A DNA stretch of 64,000 nucleotides from Nonomuraea angiospora (GCF_014873145.1 NZ_JADBEK010000001.1:5456001-5520000), one strand, 5' to 3'. Shown: positions 1-9,688, numbered from the stretch's first letter. Made by a program: numbers and translations. Notes: generated by a model not told the origin, from the sequence alone.

Positions 1-1726
1 GGCGCTCTTCGCAGCGAACGCGCCGATCGCCAAAACACTGCGCCCCGTTCGCGAGGAGTCCGTCGAGTTCGACAGCACACAGAACCTCTTCATCGAAGGA
101 GACAACCTCGACGCGCTCAAGCTCATTCAGGAGTCCTACCTCGGTAAGATTAAGCTCATCTACATCGACCCGCCCTACAACACGGGTAACGATTTTGTGT
201 ACTGCGATGACTTCGCAGCGACCACTGCCGAGTACCTGGCCCGGTCAGGCCAGGTTGATGACGAGGGAAACCGTCTAGTCGCAAACACGGAGTCCAACGG
301 TCGGTTCCACTCGGACTGGCTCAGCATGATGTACCCCAGAGTCAAACTCGCCCGGACCCTCTTGCGGACTGATGGCGTTTTCGTTGCAAGTATCGACAGC
401 CACGAGACCCACAACCTCAGGAAGATCTGTGATGAAGTTTTCGGTGAACGGAACTTCGTTGCCGAAGCGATCGTCATCGCGAGTCCCAGGGGGCGTCAAT
501 CCGACTCATTTCTCGCAGGTGTACACGACTCGCTTCTGATCTACGCACGCGACCGGCAGTTCGCCAAGGTCGGAGGGCTTCCTCTCGACGAGGAGCAGAG
601 GGGCGACTTCAAGTTTCACGATCCAGAACTTGGCCCCTATCGTCTGCTCGGGCTCAGGCAACGGGGGACAGCATCTAAGCGAAGCGACCGGCCCGAGATG
701 TACTTTCCTATCTATGTTTCCTCAGATGGCGACCGCGTATCAGTGGATTCAGAACCAGGATGGCACGAGGTGCTGCCTCGCAAGTCAGATGGTTCAGATG
801 GTCGATGGGCGTGGGGACGGGACCGTTGTCGGGCACTGAATCACCTGCTTGTGGCTCGGTGGATCGAGCGCCGCGGGGAGTACGACATATTTACAAAAGA
901 TGCACTCTTCCGCGAAGGTGTGGAGCGGCAGCGAAAGTTCAAGACGCTCTGGGCCTCAAGTTCATTCGATAACCAGAATGGAACGCAGGAGACTAAAGCC
1001 CTAATGGGCGGCGACTTCATGAGCTACCCAAAACCGGTTGCCCTTATGCGAGACATCTGTTTGCTGGGAGCCCCGGACGGTGGAATTGTGGTTGATCTGT
1101 TCGCTGGCTCGGGCACAACTGCACAGGCAGTGCTGGAGACTTCTGCCATCGACGGCAAGCCACGACAGTTCCTGCTGACACAACTCGATGAGGCGCTGCC
1201 GGAGAAGTCTCCAGCACGCAGGGCCGGCTATGAGACCATCGCCCAACTGAGCCGTGAGCGAATCCGCCGCGCCGCAGCGAAGGTAGCCACCGATGCTGGT
1301 GTCACTGTCGGTGGCCTTGATCTTGGCTTCCGTACCCTACGAGTCGACTCCACGAACCTTGCCGATGTTCTTCGCACACCGGACGGCCTTGGCCAGGATG
1401 AGCTCGACCTGTACACCGACAGCATCAAGCCGGGCAGGACGGAGGAGGATCTGCTGTTCCAGGTTCTGCTTGGCTGGGGACTTGATCTGACGATGCCGAT
1501 CGCGATCGAGGTCTTCGACGGTCGGGAGATCTTTGTCGTCGATGATGGGGCCCTAATCGCATGTTTCGCCGACGAAGTCAGTCCTGCTGTCGTGCGCGAA
1601 ATCGCGAAACGGGAGCCGCTGCGTGTGGTCTTCCGTGATTCGGGTTTCACTACGGATGCTGACCGCATCAACGCCGAGCAGGTGTTCGCTGAGGTTTCGC
1701 CCGCGACCGATGTGAAGGCGATCTGA
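1..1726 (+). CDS. mod: Type III restriction-modification methyltransferase subunit (Mod), 5' partial
   Basis: The reading frame is open from the first bases of the window, so the true start lies upstream and roughly the first 50-100 residues are missing. It reads through a GDNLDALK stretch and the motif DPPYNTG (about bases 168-188), the catalytic motif IV of beta-class N6-adenine methyltransferases. Near the C-terminal part is VVDLFAGSGTT, the SAM-binding motif I; this IV-before-I order is typical of type III Mod proteins. The variable middle is presumably the target-recognition region. In this family Mod methylates one strand of a short asymmetric site and guides Res. The stop is 5 bp before the res start, so the two are one operon. 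An internal ATG at 197 is not the start, because the catalytic motif lies before it. Confidence 0.93.
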   Translation, partial: ALFAANAPIAKTLRPVREESVEFDSTQNLFIEGDNLDALKLIQESYLGKIKLIYIDPPYNTGNDFVYCDDFAATTAEYLARSGQVDDEGNRLVANTESNGRFHSDWLSMMYPRVKLARTLLRTDGVFVASIDSHETHNLRKICDEVFGERNFVAEAIVIASPRGRQSDSFLAGVHDSLLIYARDRQFAKVGGLPLDEEQRGDFKFHDPELGPYRLLGLRQRGTASKRSDRPEMYFPIYVSSDGDRVSVDSEPGWHEVLPRKSDGSDGRWAWGRDRCRALNHLLVARWIERRGEYDIFTKDALFREGVERQRKFKTLWASSSFDNQNGTQETKALMGGDFMSYPKPVALMRDICLLGAPDGGIVVDLFAGSGTTAQAVLETSAIDGKPRQFLLTQLDEALPEKSPARRAGYETIAQLSRERIRRAAAKVATDAGVTVGGLDLGFRTLRVDSTNLADVLRTPDGLGQDELDLYTDSIKPGRTEEDLLFQVLLGWGLDLTMPIAIEVFDGREIFVVDDGALIACFADEVSPAVVREIAKREPLRVVFRDSGFTTDADRINAEQVFAEVSPATDVKAI

Positions 1727-1731
1727 GCCCA

Positions 1732-4700
1732 ATGAAGCTTCAGTTCAAGGTTCAGCAATACCAGACCGAGGCCGTGGACTCGGTGGTCGACTGCTTCGCT
1801 GGTCAGCCGCGGGACGACGGGGTATCCTATCGGATCGATCCTGGCCGTCGTGCGAAATCTGTTCAGCCGATGCTTGATTTTCCTGAGACGCCGGACTCAG
1901 GTCTGCGGAACGCAGAGATTACGCTGAGCCCTGCCCGGTTGCTGGAGAACATGCAGTCCGTGCAACGGAGACGGAACCTTCCGCTGTCGAAAACGCTCGT
2001 TCCGAGCAAGGCTTCGTCGATTCCAAACACACCGAATCTCGACATCGAGATGGAGACGGGTACTGGCAAGACCTACGTCTACATCAAGACCATCATGGAG
2101 CTGAACAAGCGCTACGGCTGGTCGAAATTCATCGTCGTGGTGCCGAGCGTGGCGATTCGTGAAGGCGTGAAGAAGTCATTCGATATCACCGCGGAGCACT
2201 TCCAGCAGATATACGGCACCAAGGCGCGTTCCTTCATCTATAGCTCGTCACAACTGCACGAGCTGGAACGGTTCAGCTCCGACGCCGGGGTGCAGGTGAT
2301 GATCATCAACATCCAGGCATTCAATGCCACAGGCAAGGACAACCGGCGCATCTATGACGTATTGGATGACTTCCAGTCGCGTCGTCCAATCGACGTGATC
2401 AGCGCCAACCGCCCGATCGTCATAATCGATGAGCCACAGAAGATTGGTGCAGCGAAATCGCTAGAGGCGCTGTCGCGGTTCAACGCGCTGATGGTGTTGC
2501 GGTACTCGGCCACACACAAGGCGGAGCACAACAAGGTCTACCGGCTCGACGCCCTCGACGCGTACAACCAGAAGCTCGTGAAGAAGATCTCTGTGCGCGG
2601 CATCACCGTTAAGGGTCTGGCCGGCAGCACCGCCTACCTATACCTAGATACCATCGAGATCGCCAAGGGTGCCAAGCCGCGTGCCCGAGTCGAACTGGAG
2701 GTGCAGACGAAGTCGGGTATCAAACGCCAGGTCAAGCGACTCGACCAGGGAGCGAACCTCCACGACGTCTCAGGCGGCATCGAAGCGTACAAGGGCCTGT
2801 TCATCACCGATATCGACGCCAGCCGCGACGTGATCGAGCTGAGCAACGGTGACATCGTGATCGCCGGGCAGGTTACCGAGGACGTGACCGACGAGGCCAA
2901 GCGGCGTATCCAGATCCGCGAAGTCATCCGTGCCCACCTGGACAAAGAGCGCGAACTCTTCTCCCAGGGCATCAAGGTGCTGTCGCTGTTCTTCATCGAC
3001 GAGGTCGCCAAGTACCGCGACTACGACAGCCAGGACACTCTGGGCGACTACGCGCGCGTGTTCGTCGAGGAATATCAGCAGCTGGTAGCCGACGAGCTCA
3101 ACCAGCTGTCCCTCGACGAGGAAACCGAGGCGTACCGACGCCACCTCGAGGCAATCCCGGTCGAGGCGACCCATCAGGGGTACTTCTCGATCGATAAGAA
3201 AACCAAGCGCCAGGTCGATGGCGAGGTGAAGAAGACGGGCGACGAGAAGGGACAGTCCCTCGATGTCGATGCCTACGACCTGATCCTGCGCGACAAAGAG
3301 CGCTTGCTGTCGTTCGCCGAGCCGGTGCGCTTCATCTTCTCCCACTCCGCTCTGCGAGAGGGATGGGACAACCCCAACGTTTTCGTTATGGGGATGCTCA
3401 AGAAGAGCGACAACACAATTTCCCGCCGACAGGAGATCGGCCGCGGCCTGCGCCTTGCCGTCGACCAACGCGGCGAGCGGATGGACAACTCGGTGACCGT
3501 GCATGACATCAACGAGCTCACCGTCGTGACCGACGAGTCCTACACCGCCTTCGTCGCCGGGCTCCAGAAGGAGATCAGCGAGTCCCTTGCCGCGCGCCCC
3601 CGCAAGGCGAGCGTCAAGTACTTCATCGGCAAGACGTTCACCACTGAGTGCGGAGAGAGCGTCGTCGAGGAAGCGCTAGCGAACGCCCTGTACAAGTACC
3701 TTGTCAAGAACGATTACATAAATGACGACGACACCATCTCCGATGCTTACAAGTTGGCACGTGACGCGGGCACCCTTGCCGAGCCGACGTCGGACGTGCT
3801 CAAGTCCGTCGTCGACTTCATCTGGCCGCTCGTCGATGCGCTCTACCTGAACGTCGACCTCATCACCGACGGACGCAAGCCGAAGCGGATCCCGCTGAAC
3901 GAAGAGAACTTCACCAAGAAGGAGTTCAAGGAACTCTGGGCCCGCATCAACCACAAGGCCGTCTACCAGGTCGAGTTCGATTCGACGGAGCTGATCGGCA
4001 AATGCGTGACTGCTCTCGACGCCCACCTGAACGTCGCTGCGATGCAGTACGTCGTTCAGTCAGGCCAGCAGCGAGCAGCGCTCGATGCCGACGAGCTGGC
4101 GGCCGGGGAAGGGTTTGTGGTGAGTTCCACGAGCACGCACACGGAGACCGTTTCGGCCTCATCACAAGTCAAGTACGACCTGCTCGGTGAGATCACGGAG
4201 AAGACTCAACTCACGCGGCGAACGTCCGGCGCGATCCTCAGCCGCATCAAGCCGACGACCTTCGCGAAGTACCGGCAGAACCCTGAGCAGTTCATCACCG
4301 AGGCCGCGCGTCTGATCAACGAGCAGAAGGCCACCGTCGTCATCGAACATCTGACCTACGACACCCTCGCCGAACGCCACGACACGGCGATCTTTACTGA
4401 GAACCAGACTAAGCAGGACTTCACCAAGGCCGGGGAGAAGCTGAAGAAGCACATCTACGACTACGTGGTGACCGAATCCAAGGTCGAGCGCGCGTTCGTG
4501 ACCGGACTGGACACCAGCAACGAGGTTGTCGTGTACGCCAAGCTGCCACGCGGCTTCTCCATCCCGACCCCCGTAGGCGAGTACAACCCGGACTGGGCCA
4601 TCGCGTTCAAAGAAGGGGCCGTGAAGCACATCTACTTCGTCGCGGAGACCAAGGGTTCACTGTCCTCGATGCAACTCCGCGGCATCGAGGATGCCAAGAT

Positions 4701-4809
4701 CGAGTGCGCTCGAAAGTTCTTCGCCGAACTGAACCACAAGAACGACGAGAACGTCACGTACGACGTTGTCAGCGACTACAGCCAACTCATGCAGCTCGTC
4801 GGCGCGTAG
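1732..4809 (+). CDS. res: Type III restriction enzyme, Res subunit (helicase-endonuclease)
   Basis: This 1025-residue protein has the expected layout of a type III Res. An SF2 ATPase core carries Walker A METGTGKTY (about 108-115), a DEAD-like motif II IIDEPQKIG (about 229-237), HSALREGWDNPNV (motif V region, about 538-550) and a motif VI RRQEIGRGLR (about 566-575). A C-terminal PD-(D/E)XK nuclease follows, with PDWAIAF (about 951-957) and VAETKG (about 968-973) giving D...ExK. Known family behaviour: Res translocates or slides on DNA after Mod binds two unmethylated sites, then cuts about 25-27 bp away. The length is within the usual 900-1100. No frameshift or lost catalytic residue is seen, so the system looks functional. 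It follows mod by 5 bp and ends just before a strong hairpin. Confidence 0.95.
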   Translation: MKLQFKVQQYQTEAVDSVVDCFAGQPRDDGVSYRIDPGRRAKSVQPMLDFPETPDSGLRNAEITLSPARLLENMQSVQRRRNLPLSKTLVPSKASSIPNTPNLDIEMETGTGKTYVYIKTIMELNKRYGWSKFIVVVPSVAIREGVKKSFDITAEHFQQIYGTKARSFIYSSSQLHELERFSSDAGVQVMIINIQAFNATGKDNRRIYDVLDDFQSRRPIDVISANRPIVIIDEPQKIGAAKSLEALSRFNALMVLRYSATHKAEHNKVYRLDALDAYNQKLVKKISVRGITVKGLAGSTAYLYLDTIEIAKGAKPRARVELEVQTKSGIKRQVKRLDQGANLHDVSGGIEAYKGLFITDIDASRDVIELSNGDIVIAGQVTEDVTDEAKRRIQIREVIRAHLDKERELFSQGIKVLSLFFIDEVAKYRDYDSQDTLGDYARVFVEEYQQLVADELNQLSLDEETEAYRRHLEAIPVEATHQGYFSIDKKTKRQVDGEVKKTGDEKGQSLDVDAYDLILRDKERLLSFAEPVRFIFSHSALREGWDNPNVFVMGMLKKSDNTISRRQEIGRGLRLAVDQRGERMDNSVTVHDINELTVVTDESYTAFVAGLQKEISESLAARPRKASVKYFIGKTFTTECGESVVEEALANALYKYLVKNDYINDDDTISDAYKLARDAGTLAEPTSDVLKSVVDFIWPLVDALYLNVDLITDGRKPKRIPLNEENFTKKEFKELWARINHKAVYQVEFDSTELIGKCVTALDAHLNVAAMQYVVQSGQQRAALDADELAAGEGFVVSSTSTHTETVSASSQVKYDLLGEITEKTQLTRRTSGAILSRIKPTTFAKYRQNPEQFITEAARLINEQKATVVIEHLTYDTLAERHDTAIFTENQTKQDFTKAGEKLKKHIYDYVVTESKVERAFVTGLDTSNEVVVYAKLPRGFSIPTPVGEYNPDWAIAFKEGAVKHIYFVAETKGSLSSMQLRGIEDAKIECARKFFAELNHKNDENVTYDVVSDYSQLMQLVGA

Positions 4810-4815
4810 TCCTTG

Positions 4816-4858
4816 GGCGTAGAGCGGCCTCTGAATCACCCACAGGCCGCTCTACGCC
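4816..4858 (+). terminator. Hairpin terminator after the type III R-M operon
   Basis: Perfect 15-bp inverted repeat (4816-4830 with 4844-4858) around a 13-nt loop, 7 bp after the res stop. No long T-run follows, which is common for actinobacterial terminators. Confidence 0.75.
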
Positions 4859-5067
4859 ACGAGAGACCACGCTTCTGCACCTTGGCAATGATCGTTTGTC
4901 GGGATCAGCCAAGCTCGCCGCCCAAGCTGGCGAGCTCGATCCCTCGGCATGTCGTTAAACGGTATAGGGATCGCGATCAGCATCATGCGATCGATCTGAC
5001 CCGGCCAAAGCAGCGCTGCTCGCCACCATCGAACAGCTTGCCGGATTAATTCGATACGCTGACGATC

Positions 5068-5592
5068 GTGAGTTCGTACCTGCTGATTCTCGGTGAACGC
5101 GAGGCCGTGGCGTGGGTGTTGCGAGAGTCCCGGATGGCCTTCCCTCCGAGGAGCCGGAGGGAAGTAGCCAAGCTCAAAGTAGGGGACGACATGCTCATCG
5201 TCACTACACGAGGCTGCTGGCACGACCCGAAGCGGGACCGCACGCGTGTCATCGGCCTTGCGGAGGCCACCACGAGCGTCGTCGCCTACGACGAGCCGGT
5301 TAAGATCGCAGGCCGTGACTTCACGCGGGGCTGCGAGCTCAACATCGAGATGCTCGCACCGTACCTCACGGGTATCGAGTTGGTGCCACTCATCCCACAG
5401 CTCGACGCCTTCCCCGACAAGCGGGAAGGTGTATGGCCTATCCGGCTTCGCCGCCCTCTCCTAGAGATCTCCAATGCCGACGCGCAGTTGCTCAGGCAAG
5501 AGTTGACCACGATCAGCAGAGATGCCGCCACCGTGATCCCCGAGTACCTTGCCTCCATCCGGCCCATACAGCCCCGCACTCGCAGAAAGTAG
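5068..5592 (+). CDS. EVE-like (PUA-superfamily) domain protein
   Basis: A 174-residue protein opening SSYLLILGEREAVAWVL and continuing with a KVGDDMLIVTTRGCW strand and a GLAEAT strand. This is the pattern of EVE/PUA-like beta-barrel domains: an N-terminal residue-rich strand, a GD turn, then a strand reporting on small-molecule or modified-base exchange. EVE domains are known readers of modified bases in DNA or tRNA and are often attached to or beside modification-dependent restriction enzymes. It stands alone between the type III R-M operon and a ScoMcrA-like enzyme, which fits a defence role, but no nuclease domain is fused to it. The start is GTG at 5068; no strong ribosome site is seen. 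Family call is by pattern only. Confidence 0.6.
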   Translation: MSSYLLILGEREAVAWVLRESRMAFPPRSRREVAKLKVGDDMLIVTTRGCWHDPKRDRTRVIGLAEATTSVVAYDEPVKIAGRDFTRGCELNIEMLAPYLTGIELVPLIPQLDAFPDKREGVWPIRLRRPLLEISNADAQLLRQELTTISRDAATVIPEYLASIRPIQPRTRRK

Positions 5593-5944
5593 CTGCTGGC
5601 CGCCTTCCGTCGGCTGCTACTGGGCACCCTTGCCAGCCTGAGGGATATACATGGGATGATCTTGGACGGTCCATGCGCGTTGTGAGATGTATACGCAGGT
5701 CAAAGCACCGAAGCAGGCGGCGCAGCCTCCGCTCTCCTAAGCTGGTGTTATAGCTGCTTCGCGGCTTCCGCTCCTCACCGGCTCTGGGGACGGGTCCACA
5801 TGCGTCGAGGTATGCGGTTCTCATCTCTGCTGACAGCCAAGGAGTACAGCAACGCACGCTCGCGCCAGCACACAACGCCGCTCACCATCGCCTGGTGGAC
5901 CAAGGAGATAGGCCTCCTGGCAGGGCGGTGCCGTTGACTGCAGA
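5593..5944. other. Gene-free stretch between convergent genes
   Basis: About 350 bp between the EVE-like gene and the convergent HNH enzyme gene. I see no credible gene. Around 5646 a short motif occurs that recurs near 9283 and 25740; its in-frame reading is RDIHGMIL (see findings). Confidence 0.5.
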
Positions 5945-7372
5945 TCAGAGGACGTTCTCCCACGCTTCCGCTTCTCGGTGGAGACGCTCGGCCAGCGTCT
6001 TCAGCTTGCGTTTGAGGTCGCGCCTAGTACTGCCTCGGGTTTTGATCGCGTGGCAGTTCGGACACAATGCAATCATGTTCGCCGGGTGGTCACGGCCCTG
6101 GGCGGCCCGTTCGTCGACATGGTCGACTTCGAGGATGGCATCGCCCCTGTCGGTGACATCAGCCGGTTGGCCACCGCAGTCTGGTTTCTCGCACATGCCC
6201 TGGGCACGCAGCATCACGGCAATGCGAGCATCCGCAGAGCGGAAGTAACGGTCAGAAGCAGTGCGGGTCGTTCTGCCGTGGTTGAGCGATTCCTTACGCT
6301 CTACTGACGCACACAGCTTGCGATACTGCCGGCCTGCATCTTGTTTGGTGACCGCAGTAGGCGCTTCTGTCTCGAAGGTTTCGTCGTGCGTCTGCTGGTC
6401 ATCTTGAGCAAGCCGTTCTAGTACTGACTGTGGCCATTGATCGCGGAAGGGAGACGGCACCGGGGCCAGTACCCACGCGAACTCGCGCCGCCACTGCTTG
6501 TCCTCGCCCTTGCCCCACACCAGGCGCCGGTCCACGATGACGGTCCACGTGTCAAACCCCCAATCGCCGCCGGCGGGCTGGTGCCAGTACCTGATGGGCT
6601 TCTGTTCCTGCTGGCAGACGAGCAGTTGTGCGTTGCCTCCGCCTTTCAGAGTTTGATCGCCGTTCAATCCTTGACCGCGGTACTCAATCAAATCCGTGCC
6701 AGGAATGCTTTGGTCGTCGTAGGGGCCCTTAGCGTCGGAGAAGACGCACATCAGCCCGTCGTCGAGGGTACCGATTCCGCTGGTCCACTGGCCGCCTAAC
6801 TCTGCGTGAATTGCAGTGCGCTTAGGGAACGCCACGAATCCGGGGATCGGAAGCATCAGGTCAGCCTCTCGGCCGGCTGGCACTACACCGTCCAGGCCAA
6901 CGGCCGCAACCAGCCCCACCGGAACGGGGTTGAAGAAGCGGGCCAGCAGGGTCGCAGCCGCGTTCGCCACCAGACCAAGGTCCCCAGTCAGCATCGCATA
7001 CACCGCCGGTGTGAAGCCGGCTTCGGGATTGACTTGGTCAAGCACGCTGATGGTGGGCCGGCGTCGCCCGGGCAGCGGTGCGATCCGATGCGCGTCCTTG
7101 ATCTCCCAGAGGGCATCCGTGGCGTGCAAGGTCCAGAACGGGTACTGGGCACTATCGGCCGTGGCACCGTTGCCGTAGGTCGCCTCGAGTTTCTCAAACG
7201 CGGCGCGCGTCTCCCGCCAGGTCGTTAGCCGCGGCGCGCCCACGGCAACGCGGCCGAGTAGCCACAGCAACAGAAGAGGACGATGCGTAGGGGCGCTGCC
7301 TCGCACAGCGCGAGGGGACAGCTGGCCGATCATCTTGATGAAGTCACGTCGAGGGGTGGGGGAAGTAACCAC
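5945..7372 (-). CDS. ScoMcrA-like modification-dependent restriction enzyme (sulfur-binding domain, SRA-like, HNH)
   Basis: 475 residues with three recognisable parts. Residues 25-90 carry HRPLLLLWLLGR and YPFW, the signatures of the sulfur-binding domain (SBD) that reads phosphorothioate DNA in ScoMcrA; the His-Arg pair (30-31) and Tyr-Pro (77-78) match family pocket positions as I recall them. Residues about 190-300 contain IEYRGQGLNGDQTLKGG, resembling an SRA/YDG-type base-flipping domain. The C-terminus (about 394-445) is an HNH nuclease: CEKPDC, LEVDHVD and NMIALCPNCHAIK, with two CxxC-like zinc pairs. In the family this cuts phosphorothioated or cytosine-methylated DNA. The N-terminal head domain of ScoMcrA is absent here. 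The gene is monocistronic and convergent with the EVE-like gene. Confidence 0.82.
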   Translation of the reverse strand: MVTSPTPRRDFIKMIGQLSPRAVRGSAPTHRPLLLLWLLGRVAVGAPRLTTWRETRAAFEKLEATYGNGATADSAQYPFWTLHATDALWEIKDAHRIAPLPGRRRPTISVLDQVNPEAGFTPAVYAMLTGDLGLVANAAATLLARFFNPVPVGLVAAVGLDGVVPAGREADLMLPIPGFVAFPKRTAIHAELGGQWTSGIGTLDDGLMCVFSDAKGPYDDQSIPGTDLIEYRGQGLNGDQTLKGGGNAQLLVCQQEQKPIRYWHQPAGGDWGFDTWTVIVDRRLVWGKGEDKQWRREFAWVLAPVPSPFRDQWPQSVLERLAQDDQQTHDETFETEAPTAVTKQDAGRQYRKLCASVERKESLNHGRTTRTASDRYFRSADARIAVMLRAQGMCEKPDCGGQPADVTDRGDAILEVDHVDERAAQGRDHPANMIALCPNCHAIKTRGSTRRDLKRKLKTLAERLHREAEAWENVL

Positions 7373-7633
7373 GTATAAACGCTAGCGGTCTACCCCGACA
7401 AAATAGGACATGTCGGTGGACCATGTGCGGGGCAATCCACCATTATCGACATGAGCCGCGTCTCTCTTCAGGCTTCGCCTTGGCGAGAGGTGCGCAGCAC
7501 CAGCGTGCCGTTCTGTGGTCCGTCCTGGCGGCTCTCCCCTGGTACCGACATAGGGGTCACGGTATGGCCGGCGAGCGCGAAGGGAAAGGCGCCACATCAG
7601 GACCCACGGAGTGTCATCGCCAGGCGGGCCCAT

Positions 7634-8041
7634 TCAGAGATGAGGACTGAGGCGCTTGGCGATCCCGTCGGTCTCATCGAGGTCGAGACGAGGGACCTCC
7701 CCCGACCGCGTGCAACCGTCGGGCAGAGTGCCGGCGACATGGAAGTGCGCATGGGGGACGGCCTGCTGCGCGGGCACCCGGTTGTTCTGCCAAACGGCGA
7801 TGCCCCCGGGGTCGTAGGCGGCCGTGATGGCCCGGGCCGCCCGCCGCACGGCGTCCATAAATTGTTGCTCCTCCGCCGGGGCCACGTCCATGCCCGTCGG
7901 GCGATGAGCGACCGGGATCACCAGCACGTGGCCCTGCCCACGCTGCCAACGCGTGACCAGGATGGCGACCTGCTCCAGAATGGAGGCGGGCCTCAGCCCG
8001 GCAAGGTAGTCGCAGAAGGGGCACCGGTCCGCGGATGGCAT
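7634..8041 (-). CDS. HIT-family nucleotide hydrolase/transferase
   Basis: Starting at ATG 8041 the protein (about 135 residues) begins MPSADRCPFCDYLAG, the usual zinc-binding opening of HIT proteins. It contains GHVLVIPVAHR and the catalytic histidine triad HAHFHVAG. HIT proteins hydrolyse or transfer nucleotidyl groups from dinucleotides and AMP-conjugates in the cytoplasm. A longer frame begins at 8098, but the extra 19 residues lack family resemblance, so the inner start is preferred. It is alone, between an HNH restriction gene and a GIY-YIG gene; nothing ties it to defence beyond position. Confidence 0.85.
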   Translation of the reverse strand: MPSADRCPFCDYLAGLRPASILEQVAILVTRWQRGQGHVLVIPVAHRPTGMDVAPAEEQQFMDAVRRAARAITAAYDPGGIAVWQNNRVPAQQAVPHAHFHVAGTLPDGCTRSGEVPRLDLDETDGIAKRLSPHL

Positions 8042-8308
8042 GGATATCGGTATGTCCCCAACCTTCCCGCATCTCGTCAGGTTTTCGTGACCGTGCACGG
8101 ATCGCCCGCGAGGTGGTCAAGCACCTGGTGATCCACCTTGCCTGTCGCTGTGAGGGAAAGTTCCACCTCTGTCTCCTGACCCGGTCGACGCGTCCTGGTA
8201 GGTCACAGCGTCACGCTACGCCGCCCCTCTGACCGCCGGCAGCCCAAACGCGGTACAGCGCCGCTTCGCACGACCGGTCGCCCGTAGCATGGTTGTAGGT
8301 TCAGTCGG

Positions 8309-8800
8309 GTGATCGAGTTGCAGGACGGGCCGCTCTACAAGTTCTCCGAGTGGCCGAACCACCAGGTACCCCGGCTGGCGGCCGGGGTTTACACCGTGTG
8401 GCGCGAGGACGAACTACTGTACGCCGGCATGAGCGGGCGCGCGATGAAGCAGGAACAACTGGTGGCCACGCCCGGCCAGGCGCGGGCAGCGGTGGGGCTG
8501 TGGACCCGGCTGAAGGCGCACGCATCGGGAAGACGGTCGGGCGACCAGTTCAGCGTCTACGTCTGCGATCGGTTCGTGGTCCCGGTGCTGACACCGCACC
8601 AACAGGCCGAAATCGGCCACGGTCATCTCAGCCTGGATCAGCTGACCAGGGACTACATCCACGAGCACCTCGGCTATCGCTTCCTCATCTGCCGCGATGG
8701 AGCAGAAGCCAGTGAGATCGAGCGCGCCGTCCGCGCCGGAAGCCTGGAAGCGGGCCTGCCGTACCTGAACCCCCTCAAAGCCAAAGGCAGATCAGACTAG
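8309..8800 (+). CDS. GIY-YIG nuclease family protein
   Basis: A 163-residue protein, GTG start, with AGVYTVWREDELLYAGMSGR near residues 25-45. This is the GIY-YIG motif in the variant G-V-Y ... Y-A-G, followed by an Arg-rich stretch (LWTRLKAHASGRRSGDQF) that supplies the usual catalytic Arg/His region. A Glu in ASEIERAVR (about residue 138) fits the metal-binding Glu. A single small GIY-YIG domain is found in repair, homing and anti-phage nucleases; this standalone form cannot be assigned a substrate. Its last codons abut a PIN-domain remnant in another frame, which suggests a deletion joined the two. Confidence 0.75.
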   Translation: MIELQDGPLYKFSEWPNHQVPRLAAGVYTVWREDELLYAGMSGRAMKQEQLVATPGQARAAVGLWTRLKAHASGRRSGDQFSVYVCDRFVVPVLTPHQQAEIGHGHLSLDQLTRDYIHEHLGYRFLICRDGAEASEIERAVRAGSLEAGLPYLNPLKAKGRSD

Positions 8801-8811
8801 TCCTGCCGCTC

Positions 8812-9183
8812 GTGTTTCTGGACGAGCTCGACCGAAAACGCTATGAAGGCAGCGATGCGCTCAAGCGTCGAGCCCCGTACCGCGGTGAAGCCTCTGACCG
8901 TCTCGCGTCTGAGATCGAAACGCTCGGGTACGGACAACTGCCGAAGGCCCCCACGCGCTGGACTGTTGAGTGCCTAACAGACGAGCGCGGCCATCGCCGC
9001 CAGTACGACACCGATGCCGAGATTCTGGATCGAGCGCTCCTGCTGCATCAGGTCACCGGCCGAGTCGTCAACGTGGTGACGGCTGATCTCGGCATGCAGG
9101 TACGAGCCACGGCGTGGGGACCAGGAGTACGAGACATCGCCATGCCGGACAAGTATCGGCGCGATCAGGACGACGAGAATTAG
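8812..9183 (+). pseudogene. PIN-domain ribonuclease/nuclease, 5'-truncated remnant
   Basis: The frame reads VLPLVFLDELDRKRYEG at its beginning (with upstream in-frame codons overlapping the end of the GIY-YIG gene) and VVNVVTADLGMQVRATAWG towards the end. These are the second and fourth acidic motifs of PIN domains (LDELD, and TADxGM). The first motif, the DxNV aspartate that opens every PIN domain, is missing because the upstream sequence is the GIY-YIG gene. A complete domain needs about 30 more residues. With 123 residues left it is probably not an active nuclease. It may still be translated from GTG 8812. Confidence 0.6.
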
Positions 9184-9664
9184 CTGAGAGCGCATAACTG
9201 TGCTCGCCAAGGACAATCAGCTTTGCGTCCGTTTCACGAGGCGCAGAGCTGGGTGCGAACTCGCGCCTCGACAGAGATCAGGGACATGCGAGGGATCATC
9301 TTGCGAATTGCCTCACATGCAGAGCGCGCGGCGGTACATGTCCGGCGGTACGTCGATCGTCGGGTGCAGATTATGGCAAGTGACGTCGTCACGCCTGACT
9401 CCTTGGCCGAGATGATGGGGTCGATGTTGCCATTCGCGATGTCCAGCAGCTTTCGCACGCTGGTCTCGATGGCCGGGCCAGCCCGATCTTCGTCGGCGTA
9501 CGTCACGGTAGGGACGATCACGATGAGCTACGGGCCAGCTAAGTCAGAGAGCCAAAATCCCTGTGTCAGAGACAACCAAGCCACACCGCCTGAACCAAGC
9601 AGTCTCTCCCCTCATTGCGACGAATCCAACTCAATGAAGACCTGATAATCAGCCGCCAAGGCGC
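9184..9664. other. Gene-free stretch with a recurring short motif
   Basis: About 480 bp with no credible gene on either strand. Around 9283-9305 lies a 21-bp segment matching the one at 25740 at 18 positions; it reads RDMRGIIL in one frame. Base composition falls towards the following AT-richer gene. Confidence 0.45.
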
Positions 9665-9675
9665 ATGCGCTCCTC

Positions 9676-9681
9676 TACACT
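9676..9681 (+). promoter_or_regulatory. Putative -10 box for a leaderless transcript
   Basis: TACACT, 7 nt before GTG 9689. A -10 hexamer at this distance predicts that transcription begins at or next to the start codon, giving a leaderless mRNA, which is common in actinobacteria. No clear -35 is visible. Confidence 0.45.
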
Positions 9682-9688
9682 GGTCGCC

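Noticed and set aside
7382..7633. 83-codon minus-strand frame between the HNH and HIT genes
   Set aside because: Random composition, no ribosome site, no likeness.
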